64,000 bases of DNA from Limnobacter sp. 130 (GCF_902506325.1 NZ_LR732328.1:747882-811881); one strand, 5' to 3'; shown: positions 34,970 to 44,828, counted from the first letter of the stretch. Numbers and translations are program-made. The notes: generated from the sequence alone by a model not told the origin.

Positions 34970-35614
34970 ATGTTGGATAAATTACGTTTTTTGATGGTTT
35001 TTATCGCGTTGCCCGTTATCCTGCTTGCCGGTTGCAGCACACCACAATCGATTCCCTTGAGTGTGGAAAACAGATCTCCAATTAAAAATATTCATCTTGA
35101 AAAGAATGTATCAAAGCCAAGCGCAATATATTGGCGCGGAACTACTCAAGCTTGGGGTGGCGCTTTGTTTGGCGCGCTTGGTGCATTTGCTACTGCTGAC
35201 GCTGGCATGACAGACGCAGAAAAAATGATTAAATTCATGGAAAAGAACAAGATAGATATTTCTGAAATCGTCTATTCAGAAGTTTCCAAGCAGACGGCAG
35301 CGTTGAAAACTTATCAGATAAGCAGTGTTGATAAAAGTGATGCCACCCTGACATTCGCGGTTGATATGTATGGTTTCAATAAAACGCACCCGTTCGGAAC
35401 TCATATGAATCCGATGATTCGAATGACTGCAAAACTCATCAAACCAAATAATGAGATCATCTGGCAAGAAAGTGAATTTGTTTCAGATTTTGCCTCTGAG
35501 AATGACCAAGGGCAGTCTTTGGAAACTTATCAAAATGAACCTGCCACGTTAAAAGCTGCACTTGCAAAAGCGTCGCAAGTTACAGTCAAACGTTTGTTGG
35601 TAAAACTACAATAG
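34970..35614 (+). CDS. Lipoprotein, unknown function
   Basis: A 214-residue protein with lipobox VILLAGC. A glycine-rich hydrophobic stretch (WGGALFGALGAFATADA) follows at about residues 60-77 and may be membrane-associated. The ATG at 34970 is used because GAAGGA lies six bases before it. The layout resembles some outer-membrane assembly or stress lipoproteins, but I cannot name a family. It lies 70 bp after another lipoprotein gene, probably in the same transcription unit. Confidence 0.5.
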   Translation: MLDKLRFLMVFIALPVILLAGCSTPQSIPLSVENRSPIKNIHLEKNVSKPSAIYWRGTTQAWGGALFGALGAFATADAGMTDAEKMIKFMEKNKIDISEIVYSEVSKQTAALKTYQISSVDKSDATLTFAVDMYGFNKTHPFGTHMNPMIRMTAKLIKPNNEIIWQESEFVSDFASENDQGQSLETYQNEPATLKAALAKASQVTVKRLLVKLQ

Positions 35615-35888
35615 CGCTCGGTCTGATCTTCGGATGGAGCTGTCACAGGGCAATCAGAGCCAGTACTTGAACTCGACATTAGTTGATATCACCACCAAAT
35701 GATTTAAGTGTCATGCCAAGAATTTTTTCCAAGTGCGTTTAAACGTTACGCAACAAGGGATCGAAGAAGTCTTGTTGGTAAAATAGGTTCCGACTTTCAA
35801 ATTTTCCCGGCATGGTGTGTCAACATTAAATACGGCCCAATGCAAAGCAGGGCGATTTAAATGTTTTTTTGCTTTCAAGGAAATTTGA

Positions 35889-36647
35889 GTGTTTAAGAAT
35901 CCCCGGTTACGCCTCGGCGTAGCCCTTTGGTTGGCCGGAATGGCAGGTGTTGCTGCCATATCGTTCGCGGTAATTCCTCTGCTGTTGCTTTCTGCACCGG
36001 AACAGGTACCTGCCGGCCTGGCAATCGCCGCAAGTTTGTTGCAAAGTGGGGCTTTACTGGCATTGGCTGTGTGGGTTGGCGTTGCGCTATCCAAGCCACT
36101 TGGTCTTGGTTCACCTGTGTTTGAGGCTTTCGTCCTCGGTCGAAATTGTACCGATCCCCTAAGGCGCCAACTGCTCCCTGCATTGCTTGTTGGTTTGCTT
36201 GTGGCAGCCTTGCTCGTCTACTTGAATGGGGCGGCTCCTCCCGAAATTCAATCCTTGGGTACCCAGTTCCAAATTCCCCTTGTCGCCAAGGTTCTCTACG
36301 GCGGTATCACTGAAGAAATCTTGATGCGTTGGGGGTTGATGACCTTGCTGATCTGGCTGCCTTGGCGCTTTCTGCAGCAGCGCTCGGGGCCCCCGCTAAC
36401 AGCATTTATTGTGTTCGGTATTGTTACCGCAGCCCTGTTGTTCGCGGCGGGGCATTTGCCTGCTGTGGTGGCCATGGGCGGTGGGCTGAGCGCACCAGTT
36501 GTTGCGTATGTCATGCTTGGAAACACCTTGCCCGGAATTTTGTTTGGAGTGCTGTACTGGCGCCTGAGCCTGGAAGCCGCCATGCTGGCGCATGCAACTG
36601 CCCATTTGGTTTCAGTTGCCGTGTTGCAGTCTGCATTTAACACTTAA
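35889..36647 (+). CDS. CPBP-family intramembrane metalloprotease
   Basis: A 252-residue polytopic membrane protein with about seven hydrophobic segments. Motif 1 of the CPBP (CAAX protease and bacteriocin-processing) family is clear, GGITEEILMRWGLM, containing EExxxR; motif 2 is seen as LFAAGHLPAV with its His. The GTG at 35889 is the likely start, with AAGGA seven bases upstream. The end overlaps the beginning of the LprI-like frame. Family members cut prenylated or signal-anchored peptides or confer bacteriocin immunity; the substrate is unknown. Confidence 0.8.
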   Translation: MFKNPRLRLGVALWLAGMAGVAAISFAVIPLLLLSAPEQVPAGLAIAASLLQSGALLALAVWVGVALSKPLGLGSPVFEAFVLGRNCTDPLRRQLLPALLVGLLVAALLVYLNGAAPPEIQSLGTQFQIPLVAKVLYGGITEEILMRWGLMTLLIWLPWRFLQQRSGPPLTAFIVFGIVTAALLFAAGHLPAVVAMGGGLSAPVVAYVMLGNTLPGILFGVLYWRLSLEAAMLAHATAHLVSVAVLQSAFNT

Positions 36648-37071
36648 CTTTGCGAGCAAGCACATTCGAAAAATATTGATTGCATTGCTGCTGTGTATTG
36701 CGAACAGCGCTTTTGCGCAAGCGCCTACCGCGCACCCAATCGACACTTGGTTGCAGCAAACCCTTGAAAAAGATTACACCACCATGGGCATGCGCGCTGC
36801 CATGAACACAGCGAGAGAAAAGTGGGATCAGGAAATGAACCAAATCTACACTCGGCTGATGTCTCGATTGAATAAAGAGCAGCGAGTCTCGTTAAAGGAA
36901 GCGCAACGGGCTTGGTTGAAGTTTCGCGATGCCGAGGGCAAAGTAATTTCAAAAATCATCGCATCGAAAGAAGGCACCATGTGGCAAGTCACAGCCACCA
37001 ACGAAGGCATGGAATTGGTTCGAGCCCGCGCGCTTCAGTTAAAGGAATATGAGGATGCTTTAGGGGAGTGA
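36592..37071 (+). CDS. LprI-like (PF07007, former DUF1311) periplasmic protein
   Basis: Up to 159 residues. A signal peptide (KILIALLLCIANSAFAQA) precedes the lysozyme-inhibitor LprI N-terminal-type domain, seen in TAREKWDQEMNQIYTRLM and EAQRAWLKFRDAEGKVIS. The start is uncertain: the first ATG at 36592 lies 56 bp inside the CPBP gene and gives an odd extension, while a TTG at 36676 begins within the signal peptide. The usual family Cys pair is absent. Proposed role is periplasmic lysozyme inhibition or envelope protection, taken from the family only. Confidence 0.65.
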   Translation: MQLPIWFQLPCCSLHLTLNFASKHIRKILIALLLCIANSAFAQAPTAHPIDTWLQQTLEKDYTTMGMRAAMNTAREKWDQEMNQIYTRLMSRLNKEQRVSLKEAQRAWLKFRDAEGKVISKIIASKEGTMWQVTATNEGMELVRARALQLKEYEDALGE

Positions 37072-37128
37072 ATAGCGTCTGAGTAAATCGCTAATCGACA
37101 ATACAAAATATCCAACTCACACAACAAA

Positions 37129-37158
37129 AAAGCCAGGCACTTTTCAGCACCTGGCTTT
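37129..37158 (-). terminator. Rho-independent terminator of glcB
   Basis: AAAGCCAGG (37129-37137) pairs with CCTGGCTTT (37150-37158). On the minus strand the stem is followed by a run of six T, fitting termination of malate synthase G transcription just after its stop. Confidence 0.82.
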
Positions 37159-37179
37159 CTCAAAACAAACCACTCAAGC

Positions 37180-39369
37180 TTAAGCAGCTTTCACCTTCAA
37201 GCGCCATGCATGCAGCAGTGGCTCGGTGTAACCGGCAGGTTGTTCCATGCCTTTGAACACCAAATCACATGCAGCCTTGAACGCGGCTGATGTTTCAAAG
37301 TTGCCAGCCATGGGCTTGTACGCGGGGTCACCGGCGTTTTGCTGGTCAACCACGGCGGCCATGCGCTTCATGGTTTCCATGGCCTGGGCTTCAGTCACAA
37401 TGCCGTGAAGAATCCAGTTGGCAATGTGCTGGCTGGAAATACGCAGAGTGGCGCGGTCTTCCATCAGGCCCACGTTGTTGATGTCGGGCACCTTCGAGCA
37501 ACCCACACCCTGGTCAACCCAGCGAACCACATAACCCAAAATACCTTGGGCGTTGTTGTCCAGTTCCTGCTGCTTTTCTGCATCGCTCCAGTTGGTGTTG
37601 GTGGCCACTGGCACTTGCAACAAGTTGGCCAAAATGCCTGGGCGTTCTGCGTCGGCATCAATCTTTTCCAGCTCGGCTTGAACAGCCGCTACGCTAACTT
37701 GGTGGTAGTGCATGGCGTGCAGTGTTGCAGCCGTTGGGCTAGGTACCCAAGCGGTATTCGCACCGGCTTTGGGGTGGCCAATTTTCTGTTCCAGCATCGC
37801 CTTCATCAGGTCGGGCATGGCCCACATGCCCTTGCCAATTTGCGCACGGCCTTTCAGGCCACAGCTCAAACCAACCAGCACGTTGCTGCGCTCGTAAGCG
37901 GCAATCCACGCGCTGCTCTTCATGTCGGCTTTGCGAATCATTGCGCCTGCGTGCATGGCAGTGTGCATTTCGTCGCCAGTGCGGTCCAAGAAGCCAGTGT
38001 TGATGAATGCCACGCGGCTGGCAGCAGCAGCAATACAGGCCTTCAGGTTAACCGATGTGCGGCGCTCTTCGTCCATAATGCCCAGCTTCACGGTGCTGTC
38101 GGGCAGGCCCAGCAGCTTTTCTACATGGGTGAACAACTCGGCAGCAAAGCCCACTTCAACCGGGCCGTGCATCTTGGGCTTCACGATGTAAACAGAACCC
38201 TTGCGGCTGTTGCGAATGCCGTTCACGCCATTGCCTTTCAGGTCGTGCAAAGCGATGGTGGTGGTCACCACTGCATCCAGAATGCCTTCGGGAATCTCTT
38301 TGTTGTCGCCCCACAAAATGGCAGGGTTGGTCATCAAGTGGCCCACATTGCGCAAGAACAACATGGAGCGGCCATGCATGGTCACTTTCTCGCCATTCAC
38401 GCCAGTGTAAACACGGTCGGCATTCAAGCCACGGGTGAAGGTTTTACCGCCCTTGCTCACGCTTTCTGTCAGCGTGCCTTTCAAAATGCCCAGCCAGTTT
38501 TTGTAGGCCACAATTTTGTCTTCAGCATCTACGGCTGCAACAGAATCTTCCAAGTCCAGAATGGTCGACAACGCTGCTTCCAGCACCACGTCGGCCACAC
38601 CGGCTGCGTCGCTAGAACCAATCGGTGTTGAGCGGTTAATGATGATGTCGGCGTGAATGCCGTTGTTCACCAGCAATATAGAAGAGGGCGCTGCTGCGTC
38701 GCCTTGGAAGCCAACCAGTTGCGCGGCATTCTTCAGGCCAGCAGTGTTGCCGTTTTGCAATTTAACCTGCAACTTGCCACCAGCCACTGCGTAGCCAGTT
38801 GCGTCTTTGTGTGAAGCACCTTCCAGTGGGAAGGACTGGTCCAGGAAGTTGCGTGCAAACTCAATTACTTTCGCGCCGCGCACGGGGTTGTAGCCACCTG
38901 CGCGTTCTGCACCGCCTTCCTCGGAAATTACATCGGTGCCGTACAGTGCGTCGTACAGGCTGCCCCAACGTGCGTTCGCAGCGTTCAGTGCATAGCGTGC
39001 GTTCAAAATGGGTACAACCAACTGGGGGCCAGCTTGTGTGGCCAGTTCGCTGTCCACATTGGCGGTGGTGGCTTGCACTTTGGCAGGCTGTTCAACCAGG
39101 TAGCCAATTTTCTTCAGGAATTCCTGGTAAGCGGCCATGTCGGCGATGGGGCCGGGGTTGGCTTTGTGCCACGCGTCCATTTCCAGCTGAATGCGGTCGC
39201 GTTCGGCCAGCAAGGCGGCGTTCTTGGGCGCCAATTCGCTCACGATGGCGTCGAAGCCTTTCCAGAAACCAGCCTGATCAATGCCGGTGCCGGGCAGCAC
39301 TTCATTGTTGATGAAGTTGTACAGTGGGGTGGCTACTTTCAAGCCATGCACGGTGGTGCGTTCTGTCAT
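37180..39369 (-). CDS. glcB: Malate synthase G
   Basis: Glyoxylate-bypass enzyme that condenses glyoxylate with acetyl-CoA to malate in the cytosol. The 729 residues fit the single-chain G isoform. Visible motifs are the N-terminal [20 protein letters not shown], the catalytic-region [49 protein letters not shown] and [15 protein letters not shown]. It is monocistronic with its own terminator. The enzyme is needed for growth on two-carbon units, which fits the alkane/fatty-acid degradation genes in the same window. No anomaly seen. Confidence 0.97.
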   Translation of the reverse strand: MTERTTVHGLKVATPLYNFINNEVLPGTGIDQAGFWKGFDAIVSELAPKNAALLAERDRIQLEMDAWHKANPGPIADMAAYQEFLKKIGYLVEQPAKVQATTANVDSELATQAGPQLVVPILNARYALNAANARWGSLYDALYGTDVISEEGGAERAGGYNPVRGAKVIEFARNFLDQSFPLEGASHKDATGYAVAGGKLQVKLQNGNTAGLKNAAQLVGFQGDAAAPSSILLVNNGIHADIIINRSTPIGSSDAAGVADVVLEAALSTILDLEDSVAAVDAEDKIVAYKNWLGILKGTLTESVSKGGKTFTRGLNADRVYTGVNGEKVTMHGRSMLFLRNVGHLMTNPAILWGDNKEIPEGILDAVVTTTIALHDLKGNGVNGIRNSRKGSVYIVKPKMHGPVEVGFAAELFTHVEKLLGLPDSTVKLGIMDEERRTSVNLKACIAAAASRVAFINTGFLDRTGDEMHTAMHAGAMIRKADMKSSAWIAAYERSNVLVGLSCGLKGRAQIGKGMWAMPDLMKAMLEQKIGHPKAGANTAWVPSPTAATLHAMHYHQVSVAAVQAELEKIDADAERPGILANLLQVPVATNTNWSDAEKQQELDNNAQGILGYVVRWVDQGVGCSKVPDINNVGLMEDRATLRISSQHIANWILHGIVTEAQAMETMKRMAAVVDQQNAGDPAYKPMAGNFETSAAFKAACDLVFKGMEQPAGYTEPLLHAWRLKVKAA

Positions 39370-39588
39370 TTTGAAACCTCGAGCTGTTGGAATAGGTGAT
39401 TAGCCTGTGATTGTAAAGGAATTGGGTGTCATTCTGACATGCTTGGAATCGTCACAAGCGCGGGTGATTGGTCATTTCATCTTTAACTTTTTTGCAAAAC
39501 TCTGGAAAACCCCAATCCAATCATTGCAGCGTAGCGCTCCACGCCATTTCGATGCTGGTTACTATCTAGAAATCAACTCGGGGTAGAC

Positions 39589-41235
39589 ATGCGGACTTTT
39601 GATTACATTGTGGTGGGTGCGGGAACGGCAGGTGCTTTGATGGCCAACAGGCTGAGCGCCAACCCCAACAATTCGGTGTTGCTGCTGGAAGCGGGCGGCA
39701 AAGACAACTACCACTGGATCCACATTCCGGTGGGGTACCTGTATTGCATTGACAACCCCCGCACCGATTGGCGTTTTAGAACCGAGCCCGATGCAGGCCT
39801 GAATGGCCGCTCGCTGATTTACCCGCGCGGCAAAACGCTGGGTGGTTGTTCCAGCATCAACGGCATGATCTACATGCGTGGTCAGGCCCGCGATTACGAA
39901 AGCTGGGCTGCCCAAACCGGCGATGAAGCGTGGAACTGGGAAAGTTGTTTACACGACTTTCTGGCCCATGAAAGCAACTGGCGTTACGACAACCCGCATG
40001 CTGAATTGGCCGACACTGAATTGCGCAAGTTTCACAGCGGCCAGGGCGAATGGCGCGTGGAAAAGCAGCGTTTGCGCTGGGAAGTTCTGGAAGCCTTCTC
40101 GCAGGCGGCGCAGCAAGCGGGCATTCCGGCCAATGATGATTTCAATCGTGGCAACAATTTTGGCGTGGGTTACTTTGAAGTGAACCAGCGCAGTGGCTGG
40201 CGGTGGAACACGGCCAAAGCTTTCTTGCGCCCCATCATGAAACGCCCCAACCTTACGGTGTGGACCCATGCGCAGGTTAAAAACTTGTCCATCGAACGAA
40301 ACCCAAGTGGCGAGCTGGTGTGCAACGGCGCAGTTGTGATCAAGGGCGGCGAAGAAGTGGTGGTGAAGGCCGTGCGCGAAACCGTGCTGTGCGCAGGCGC
40401 CATTGGTACGCCGCAAATTCTTGAACTGTCGGGTATAGGGCAGGGCAGTTTGCTGCAACAACACGGCATCGAGGTCAAGCTCGACAAACCCGGTGTGGGC
40501 GCCAACCTGCAAGACCACCTTCAAATTCGCGCGGTGTTCAAGGTGCAAGGTGTTAAAACCCTGAACACGCTGGCCAACAGCTTGTGGGGCAAGGCTCAAA
40601 TTGGCATGGAGTATGTGTTCAAGCGCAGCGGGCCCATGAGCATGGCACCCTCGCAACTGGGTGCTTTCACCAAAAGCAGTGCTGACCGGCCATACCCGAA
40701 CATTCAATACCATGTGCAACCGCTTAGCTTGCCCGCGTTTGGCCAGCCTTTGCACAACTTCAATGCCTTCACGGCCAGTGTGTGCAATTTGAACCCCACA
40801 AGCCGTGGTGCTGTGCACATCAAGAATGGCAATTTCTCCGATGCACCTGCCATTTCTCCGAATTACCTCAGCACAACAGAAGACCAAAAGGTGGCGGCCG
40901 ATTCCCTGCGCGTCACGCGCAACATTGCGCAACAACCCGCTTTGGCCAAGTACCAGCCCGAGGAGTTCAAGCCTGGTGTGGAGTTTCAAACCGATGAGGA
41001 ATTGGTAAGGCTGGCCGGCGACATTGCCACCACCATTTTTCACCCGGTGGGCACGGCAAAAATGGGTGCAGCCAATGACCCCGCTGCGGTGGTTGACTCG
41101 CGCTTGCGCGTCATTGGTGTGAAGCATTTGCGAATTGCCGATGCCAGCGTAATGCCGACCATTACCAGTGGCAACACCAACAGCCCCACGTTGATGATTG
41201 CAGAGAAGGCGGCTAGGTGGATACTCGAAGGCTGA
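39589..41235 (+). CDS. GMC-family flavin oxidoreductase
   Basis: A 548-residue FAD enzyme of the glucose-methanol-choline family, paralogous to the one at 10945. The N-terminal FAD motif is DYIVVGAGTAGALMANRLS, signature 1 RGKTLGGCSSINGMIYMRG, signature 2 GAIGTPQILELSGIG, catalytic His region HPVGTAKMG and end block ADASVMPTITSGNTNSPT. It probably oxidises primary alcohols. It is divergent from glcB across 219 bp, which suggests joint regulation with glyoxylate or C2 metabolism, but no operator was identified. Confidence 0.9.
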   Translation: MRTFDYIVVGAGTAGALMANRLSANPNNSVLLLEAGGKDNYHWIHIPVGYLYCIDNPRTDWRFRTEPDAGLNGRSLIYPRGKTLGGCSSINGMIYMRGQARDYESWAAQTGDEAWNWESCLHDFLAHESNWRYDNPHAELADTELRKFHSGQGEWRVEKQRLRWEVLEAFSQAAQQAGIPANDDFNRGNNFGVGYFEVNQRSGWRWNTAKAFLRPIMKRPNLTVWTHAQVKNLSIERNPSGELVCNGAVVIKGGEEVVVKAVRETVLCAGAIGTPQILELSGIGQGSLLQQHGIEVKLDKPGVGANLQDHLQIRAVFKVQGVKTLNTLANSLWGKAQIGMEYVFKRSGPMSMAPSQLGAFTKSSADRPYPNIQYHVQPLSLPAFGQPLHNFNAFTASVCNLNPTSRGAVHIKNGNFSDAPAISPNYLSTTEDQKVAADSLRVTRNIAQQPALAKYQPEEFKPGVEFQTDEELVRLAGDIATTIFHPVGTAKMGAANDPAAVVDSRLRVIGVKHLRIADASVMPTITSGNTNSPTLMIAEKAARWILEG

Positions 41236-41271
41236 TACACTTCGGGCATTGATCGCAAGGAACATTTCGCC

Positions 41272-41484
41272 ATGAACGAAGTCATCATCAACAAAGAACC
41301 CGTTGAGCTATACAAAATCCTGAAGTTTCAGGGTTGGTTGTCCAGCGGTGGCGAAGCCAAGAACGTGATTGCCGACGGCCACGTGCTGGTCAACGGTCAA
41401 ATTGAAACCCAGAAGCGCAAGAAAATTGTGGGTGGCGATGTGATTGAGTTTGACGGGGTGAAGTACACAGTTAAACTGGGTTAA
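41272..41484 (+). CDS. S4-domain RNA-binding protein (YbcJ-like)
   Basis: A 70-residue protein made of one S4 RNA-binding domain: ELYKILKFQGWLSSGGEAKN, followed by DGHVLVNGQIETQKRKKI and a C-terminal beta part. Size and sequence fit the YbcJ/RlbA-like group of small S4 proteins, which bind structured RNA and are linked to ribosome function. It lies 36 bp after the GMC gene and 43 bp before the Coq7 fusion gene, so a shared transcript is possible. Confidence 0.88.
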   Translation: MNEVIINKEPVELYKILKFQGWLSSGGEAKNVIADGHVLVNGQIETQKRKKIVGGDVIEFDGVKYTVKLG

Positions 41485-41527
41485 GCGTTTAAGTTCTACG
41501 CGTTCTCAACAGTAAGGCAGTACGGTC

Positions 41528-42442
41528 ATGGCAGTAAAAGACCAGGCAGTTTCAAATCAATCCCGGTGTGTTGAAGTGTATTTCGACGGCTCATGCCCCA
41601 TGTGTCGCCGCGAAATTGCGGTGTACCAAAACATTACCCCCGATCAGCCCATTGCTTGGGTTGATGTGTCCAAACCCGACACACCACTTCCCCAAGGCCA
41701 GTCCAAAGAAAAGCTCATGGCGCGGTTTCACACGCAAACGGCGCAAGGTGAGTTGCTCAGTGGCGCGGCTGCCTTCGTGCATGTGTGGGCGCAATTGCCA
41801 GGCTGGCGGGTGTTGGCTTGGCTTGCCAAAGTGCCTGGCATGTTGTGGGTGATGGAAAAGGCCTACACCGGTTTTTTGCCTGTGCGCCCGAAAATTCAGC
41901 GGTTCATTTTGAAATTCGACACCAGCCATTTGCCGCCAACATTGGTGGCCGATATTCGCACCGACCACGCTGGTGAAACCGGTGCGGTGTGGATTTACAA
42001 AGGCATTCTGGCGGTGTCCAAAGACCCGGAAATTCGCGCTTTTTCCAGTGAACACTTGCAAACTGAACTGCGCCATTTAAACGCAATGAATGAACTGCTG
42101 CCCGTGTTCAGGCGTAGCTGGTTATTGGTGCCTTGGCGCATTGCAGGATTCATCACAGGCGCTTTGCCAGTGTTGTTTGGGCACGCTGCGGTGTACCGAA
42201 CCATTGCCGCAGTGGAAACTTTTGTGAACCTGCACTACCAGGAACAAATCGAGAAGCTGAACGCATTAGGTACTCACCAAGCGCTCAAGGCGCAGTTGAT
42301 TGAGTTTCAAATGGACGAATGCGCGCACCGCGACGAAGCCGCCGCAAAAACAACAAAGCCCGGCGGTTTGTTCGCCAGGCTTTGGGTGGGTGCCATTGGT
42401 ACAGGCTCCAGGGTCGCGGTGACCTTGGCCCGCTTTATCTGA
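41528..42442 (+). CDS. DCC (DUF393)-Coq7 fusion: ubiquinone-pathway hydroxylase with thiol-redox-like domain
   Basis: A 304-residue protein with two domains. Residues 14-125 form a DCC/DUF393 domain with YFDGSCPMC, the thioredoxin-like CPMC at 23-26. Residues 135-304 match Coq7/UbiF-type di-iron 5-demethoxyubiquinone hydroxylase: DHAGETGAVW (Glu150), TELRHL (Glu180, His183), AAVETFVNLHYQEQ (Glu230/Glu239) and MDECAHRDEA (Glu264, His267). Coq7 alone has about 170-210 residues. It would hydroxylate a late ubiquinone intermediate at the inner membrane; the extra domain may aid redox control. No frameshift was seen, so the fusion seems real. Confidence 0.85.
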   Translation: MAVKDQAVSNQSRCVEVYFDGSCPMCRREIAVYQNITPDQPIAWVDVSKPDTPLPQGQSKEKLMARFHTQTAQGELLSGAAAFVHVWAQLPGWRVLAWLAKVPGMLWVMEKAYTGFLPVRPKIQRFILKFDTSHLPPTLVADIRTDHAGETGAVWIYKGILAVSKDPEIRAFSSEHLQTELRHLNAMNELLPVFRRSWLLVPWRIAGFITGALPVLFGHAAVYRTIAAVETFVNLHYQEQIEKLNALGTHQALKAQLIEFQMDECAHRDEAAAKTTKPGGLFARLWVGAIGTGSRVAVTLARFI

Positions 42443-42455
42443 AAGGTTTAACCAA

Positions 42456-43619
42456 TCAAGCGGCCAGGGCCGGTTTTTGAACCTGGCGCACCAAGGCTTG
42501 CAAGCGCTTGCGCTGCAGGCGCATTTCAACTTCCATGGCCTTGAATTTCGCTTTGTACGCTGCCAATGTGTCGCCGTTCTTAATGGCGTTTTTGGTGTCC
42601 TGGTACCAGGCTTCTTTCAGCTTGGCCCATTCTTGCAAGGCTTTGCTGTAGTGCTCATATTCCAGCGCCAAGCGGGCTTTCATGGCATCCACATGTGCTT
42701 GCATGGTAGAAGGGTGGGCCAGCATTTTTTCTTCGGCACGCTTGAATTGCATCGCAATGCGTGCTTTTTCAATGGCGAATTTGTCGCAGCGCTTCAGGTT
42801 TTTGGTCAAACCTACATACGACAAACCGGCGATCAGCCATTTCGTGGGGTCAATGTGAAACCACTTAATGCCGTTGCGGTAGTCGTACTGAAACAGGTGG
42901 TGGTAGTTGTGATAGCCCTCACCGTAGGTGAAAATCGCCAGGAAATCGTTGTCGCGGGCTGTGTTTTCATCGGTGTAAGGGCGGCGACCCCAAATGTGCG
43001 CCAGCGAATTGATGAAAAACGTGGTTTGGTGGGACCACACCAGGCGGGCCAGGCCACCCAGCAGCACAACACCCCACAAATCGCCCACCAACAGGCCAAG
43101 CAACACTGGCAAGATGAAGTTGATGCCCAAGGCCAATACGGTGTAGTGCTTGTGCTGGAACATCACCAGCGGGTCTTTCAACAGGTCGGGTGAATTGCTG
43201 AAATCTTCTTTGCCAGATTCATATTTGCGGATCATCCAGCCCATGTGCGAGAACCAGAAACCACGCTTGGCCGAGTAGGGATCATTTTCCGTGTCGTCCA
43301 CATGGCGGTGGTGCGTGCGGTGGCCCGAGGCCCAAACCAGAACGCTGTTTTGAACGGCCATGGTGCCAAAGAACATCAGCACGAAGCGAACCGACCAATG
43401 CGCCTCGTAAGTGCGGTGCGCCCAAAGGCGGTGGTAACCGGCGGTAATTGAAATGCCATTCAGAATTGCCAATACGACGAACGACACCCAGGCAGCCGTG
43501 CTGTAGTCGTTGAACCAGGCGTAGGCCGGTACAAGAATGAGTGCAGCGATGGTGGTTCCAAACAGGGTGATTGCGCCGGGCCAGTGGATCGGGCTATTGG
43601 GGTCAACTCGAGTGGTCAT
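42456..43619 (-). CDS. Acyl-CoA/acyl-lipid delta-9 desaturase with helical C-terminal extension
   Basis: Membrane di-iron fatty-acid desaturase. The three His boxes are HRLWAH (63-68), HRTHH (100-104) and HNYHH (237-241), set among four to six hydrophobic helices, as in SCD/DesC-type delta-9 desaturases. The last 110 residues (about 278-387) are charged and strongly helical, probably coiled coil; comparable extensions occur in some proteobacterial desaturases. It is transcribed towards the coq7 fusion gene, 13 bp between stops. A hairpin lies about 115-145 bp upstream of its start. Confidence 0.92.
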   Translation of the reverse strand: MTTRVDPNSPIHWPGAITLFGTTIAALILVPAYAWFNDYSTAAWVSFVVLAILNGISITAGYHRLWAHRTYEAHWSVRFVLMFFGTMAVQNSVLVWASGHRTHHRHVDDTENDPYSAKRGFWFSHMGWMIRKYESGKEDFSNSPDLLKDPLVMFQHKHYTVLALGINFILPVLLGLLVGDLWGVVLLGGLARLVWSHQTTFFINSLAHIWGRRPYTDENTARDNDFLAIFTYGEGYHNYHHLFQYDYRNGIKWFHIDPTKWLIAGLSYVGLTKNLKRCDKFAIEKARIAMQFKRAEEKMLAHPSTMQAHVDAMKARLALEYEHYSKALQEWAKLKEAWYQDTKNAIKNGDTLAAYKAKFKAMEVEMRLQRKRLQALVRQVQKPALAA

Positions 43620-43731
43620 TGAAGGTTGGTTTTTACCAGTTGGTTCAAAGGATGATGAATCATACTGATTCTTGGCCTTCTGATGAACCCCAATTTAAAT
43701 ATTTAATAATTGTTCTTATTTGTTGAGGTTC

Positions 43732-43764
43732 TGCCGCAACGAAATCGTAAATTTCGATGCGGCA
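43732..43764. repeat. Long hairpin between rdgC and the desaturase gene
   Basis: TGCCGCAACGAAAT and ATTTCGATGCGGCA pair over 14 positions with one mismatch, loop of 5. It is not followed by a T-run on either strand, so it is not a classical terminator. It could end rdgC transcription in another way or be a regulator site or leader structure for the desaturase gene. Confidence 0.5.
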
Positions 43765-43812
43765 AAAAGTAACACTTGTACACTGAGTGTCGGAAGTTTA
43801 CCGGGGTACTTG

Positions 43813-44712
43813 TTAATTCGCGCCAGTCAGTTCACCGCCCAGAATATCGATCAATCCGGGGATCAACTTGCGCAATTCGCCGGTCATCAAGGCAAAGTCC
43901 GAATCGAAGGCGTCGTCATCAGCGCTCAGGGCGGCTTGCTCCTTGATCACATCCAAAGGCGCAACCCGTTTTACCTGCAGGTTCTCATGCAGTACAAAAG
44001 AAACCTTGTCGGCCCAGGTCATGGCCAGTTTGGTTACATCCTTGCCACCCTTAATGTGTTTGGCAATTTCCTCGGCTTCCAGTGAATGCTTCACGTAGCG
44101 CACGGTGGCAGCCTGTTCGCCACGGCTTTTCAGTTCGCAGTCCTGGTCGATGGTAAAGGGTGGGGGGTTGTCATTTTCGGCCAGCCAGGCGGTCATGGCC
44201 ACCGTGGGCGATGTTTTGGTTTTCACCAAGGCCATGGCCACACCTTCTACGCTTTTCATCAGCATGCCCACCAGTTCATCGGCTTTGGCGGGGCTGGCTG
44301 CATCAATCACCAGCCATTTGCCCTCAGTGTCGATCCAGGCATTGATCCGGCTGCGAATTGCGAAGGCACGGGGTAGCAACTCATCCGTCACGCCTTCCTT
44401 GATTTCTTTCATTTGCTTGCGGCCGGGCTTGTAACCCTCGCGTTCTTCAATTTCAGCGGCACGTGCCTTGGTGAACTGGTTGATCACCGTGCTGGGCAGC
44501 AGCTTTTTTTCCAGACCCAAAGAAATCAATAACTGCTTGCCACTTTTGTGTACAAAAGGCTCGCCTTCGGTTTTGGGAGAAACCCAGCCGCGTGTTTGTA
44601 AATCCATGCCGCCGCAGGCTTGCAGCGCTTGTTTGGCCAGTTTGTCCTCCAGCGACTCGGGTGTTTCTTCCCATTTGGTAAGGCGAAAGATGAACAGGTT
44701 TTTAAACCACAT
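43813..44712 (-). CDS. rdgC: Recombination-associated protein RdgC
   Basis: Nucleoid-associated, ring-forming DNA-binding protein that modulates RecA. The start at 44712 gives the family N-terminus MWFKNLFIFRLTKW and 299 residues, the normal length; the longer ORF start is not supported. Other typical blocks are GREEGYKPGRK-like EEREGYKPGRKQMKEIKE, DELLPRAFAIRSRINAWID and CELKSRGEQAATVRYVKHSL. Single gene, transcribed away from the BtuF-like gene. No anomalies. Confidence 0.95.
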   Translation of the reverse strand: MWFKNLFIFRLTKWEETPESLEDKLAKQALQACGGMDLQTRGWVSPKTEGEPFVHKSGKQLLISLGLEKKLLPSTVINQFTKARAAEIEEREGYKPGRKQMKEIKEGVTDELLPRAFAIRSRINAWIDTEGKWLVIDAASPAKADELVGMLMKSVEGVAMALVKTKTSPTVAMTAWLAENDNPPPFTIDQDCELKSRGEQAATVRYVKHSLEAEEIAKHIKGGKDVTKLAMTWADKVSFVLHENLQVKRVAPLDVIKEQAALSADDDAFDSDFALMTGELRKLIPGLIDILGGELTGAN

Positions 44713-44828
44713 GCTTAGGATCCGTAGAGTAAAGATTGGGGCACGCAGTGTAACGCAAAACAAAGTTGCGGGTGATTTCAATTCCAGTACTATAAGGGCG
44801 ATTTCTAACGTTCATTTGCGGAGATTCC

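Noticed and set aside
26536-36647. Integrase (tyrosine recombinase, IntI) near the cassette array
   Set aside because: No ORF on either strand shows the R...HxxR...Y arrangement or an IntI-specific patch; long open frames are accounted for by other genes.
37339-38631. 430-residue plus-strand ORF opposite malate synthase G
   Set aside because: Shadow frame of glcB, with composition typical of antisense reading and no recognisable motif.
39949-41265. 438-residue minus-strand ORF opposite the second GMC gene
   Set aside because: Shadow frame of a clear GMC gene.
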